This document shows positions 6,826-7,391 of a DNA stretch of 7,391 bases, in pieces. Both the position numbers and the translations under genes were made by a program. Source of the stretch: an uncultured Flavobacteriaceae bacterium (GTDB lineage Bacteria; Bacteroidota; Bacteroidia; Flavobacteriales; Flavobacteriaceae). The notes beneath the pieces are model-generated. The model saw only the letters and a program-made list of their open reading frames with translations, was not told where the DNA came from and did no database searches. Location: assembly GCA_947311745.1 (NCBI GenBank), contig CAMZLT010000166.1, forward strand, positions 1 through 7,391, given 5' to 3'. Within the stretch, counting starts at the first letter, position 1. The number at the start of each line of letters is the position of its first letter.

Positions 6826-6854
6826 AAAAGACCATCTAAAAAAGATGGTCTTTT
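6826..6854 (+). terminator. Rho-independent terminator after htrA
   Basis: A perfect 11-bp inverted repeat, AAAAGACCATC (6826-6836) and GATGGTCTTTT (6844-6854), surrounds a 7-base loop (TAAAAAA) 26 bases after the htrA stop. The stem ends in four T and is followed by GTTTTG, so it acts best on the + strand. As the A/T ends are symmetrical it may also stop the convergent bcp transcript. Confidence 0.88.
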
Positions 6855-6942
6855 GTTTTGGTCAATACAGAAATAGTTGTGCATTGCTAACGAAAGAGAA
6901 TTTATAGTCGTAATATAATAAGCAATTCTATACCCTTTAGAA

Positions 6943-7391
6943 TCACTTTAGATTTTTAATAATTCGTTTTGCCTCAATAATATGTTTTTCGGCATTTCGC
7001 ATGCTGTTAAAAATAAAGACGACTTTCCCATTTTTATCAATAATATAGGTTACACGACCAGGAATAAAACCGCTAAATTTTGGTACACCAAATGCTTTTC
7101 GAACTTCTTTTTTTGTATCTGCTAGTAAGGTAAATGGTAAACGATATTTCTTGGCAAATTTTTTGTGTGACGATACCGAATCGCTACTAATACCAATTAC
7201 TTTAGTATTTAAATCGGTAAATTCTTCAAAACTATCTCTAAACGAACAGGCTTCTTTTGTGCAACCAGGTGTGTCGTCTTTTGGATAAAAGTAAATTACT
7301 AACACAGATTTTCCAATATAATCATTTATTGAAAAATCAGTTCCATTTTGATCTTTTAAAGTAAAATTAGGAATTGTATCTCCAATTTTTA
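6943..7391 (-). CDS. bcp: Bcp/PrxQ-type thioredoxin-dependent peroxiredoxin (N-terminus cut by window edge)
   Basis: Cytoplasmic thiol peroxidase that reduces hydrogen peroxide and organic hydroperoxides, recycled by thioredoxin. The frame is open through the right edge: reading leftward from 7389 it gives KIGDTIPNFTLKDQNG and so on, joining YFYPKDDTPGCTKEACSFRD. The peroxidatic cysteine (codon 7261-7263) and the resolving cysteine five residues later (7246-7248) are both present in the PGCTKEAC pattern of the atypical two-cysteine Bcp group. A later FSGFIPGRVTYIIDKNGKV segment holds the conserved arginine of the family. About 148 complete residues are visible, while family members run near 150-155, so only a few residues and the start codon are missing. 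A GTG at 7305 (Val in SVLVIYFY) is internal and not the start. It is convergent with htrA; its promoter is outside the window. Confidence 0.95.
   Translation of the reverse strand, partial: KIGDTIPNFTLKDQNGTDFSINDYIGKSVLVIYFYPKDDTPGCTKEACSFRDSFEEFTDLNTKVIGISSDSVSSHKKFAKKYRLPFTLLADTKKEVRKAFGVPKFSGFIPGRVTYIIDKNGKVVFIFNSMRNAEKHIIEAKRIIKNLK

Noticed and set aside
6925..6943. Inverted repeat ATTCTA/TAGAAT as a separate bcp terminator
   Set aside because: The stem is only six bp and AT-rich, it overlaps the stop codon, and no T-run follows on the - strand. The larger hairpin at 6826-6854 is a better candidate.
7303..7305. GTG as the start of bcp
   Set aside because: The frame stays open to the window edge and the upstream residues (KIGDTIPNFTLKDQNG) are the normal Bcp N-terminus, so this GTG is an internal valine.

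Overview
The window is AT-rich and densely coded. It looks like chromosomal DNA of a member of the Bacteroidota, most likely a flavobacterium. The evidence is the gene set and order, an enlarged signal peptidase I with Bacteroidota-style boxes, start codons mostly without Shine-Dalgarno sequences, and a promoter of the Bacteroidota type (TTG, then TAnnTTTG). The genus cannot be fixed from the sequence alone.

Positions 2-5079 hold six genes on the + strand, packed with gaps of 1, 0, 1, 11 and 1 bases, so they are very probably one operon. In order they are parA and parB (chromosome segregation), a DUF5683-type membrane or envelope protein of unknown role, dapB (diaminopimelate/lysine synthesis), lepB (signal peptidase I with an extra N-terminal membrane domain) and a WbqC-family protein. 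From general knowledge this order recurs in flavobacteria. It places chromosome partitioning next to peptidoglycan precursor synthesis and protein export. The last gene starts at TTG behind the only strong Shine-Dalgarno sequence seen at these gene starts. A near-perfect AT-rich inverted repeat follows the operon.

Positions 5080-5380 are the largest gap. They hold that hairpin, a small inverted repeat, a striking row of four GTTAA direct repeats spaced 10, 11 and 10 bp, and a Bacteroidota-type promoter. Together these look like an activator-controlled promoter for the next gene, an HtrA/DegP-type envelope serine protease with two PDZ domains (5381-6799). A perfect 11-bp hairpin terminator follows it.

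The right end (6943-7391, - strand) holds a convergent Bcp-type thioredoxin-dependent peroxiredoxin, cut at its N-terminus by the window edge by only a few residues.

There is no sign of a mobile element, CRISPR array, RNA gene or an evidently new multi-gene system. The most interesting items are the phased GTTAA array before htrA, the uncharacterised DUF5683 gene inside the operon, and the SD/TTG start of the WbqC gene.
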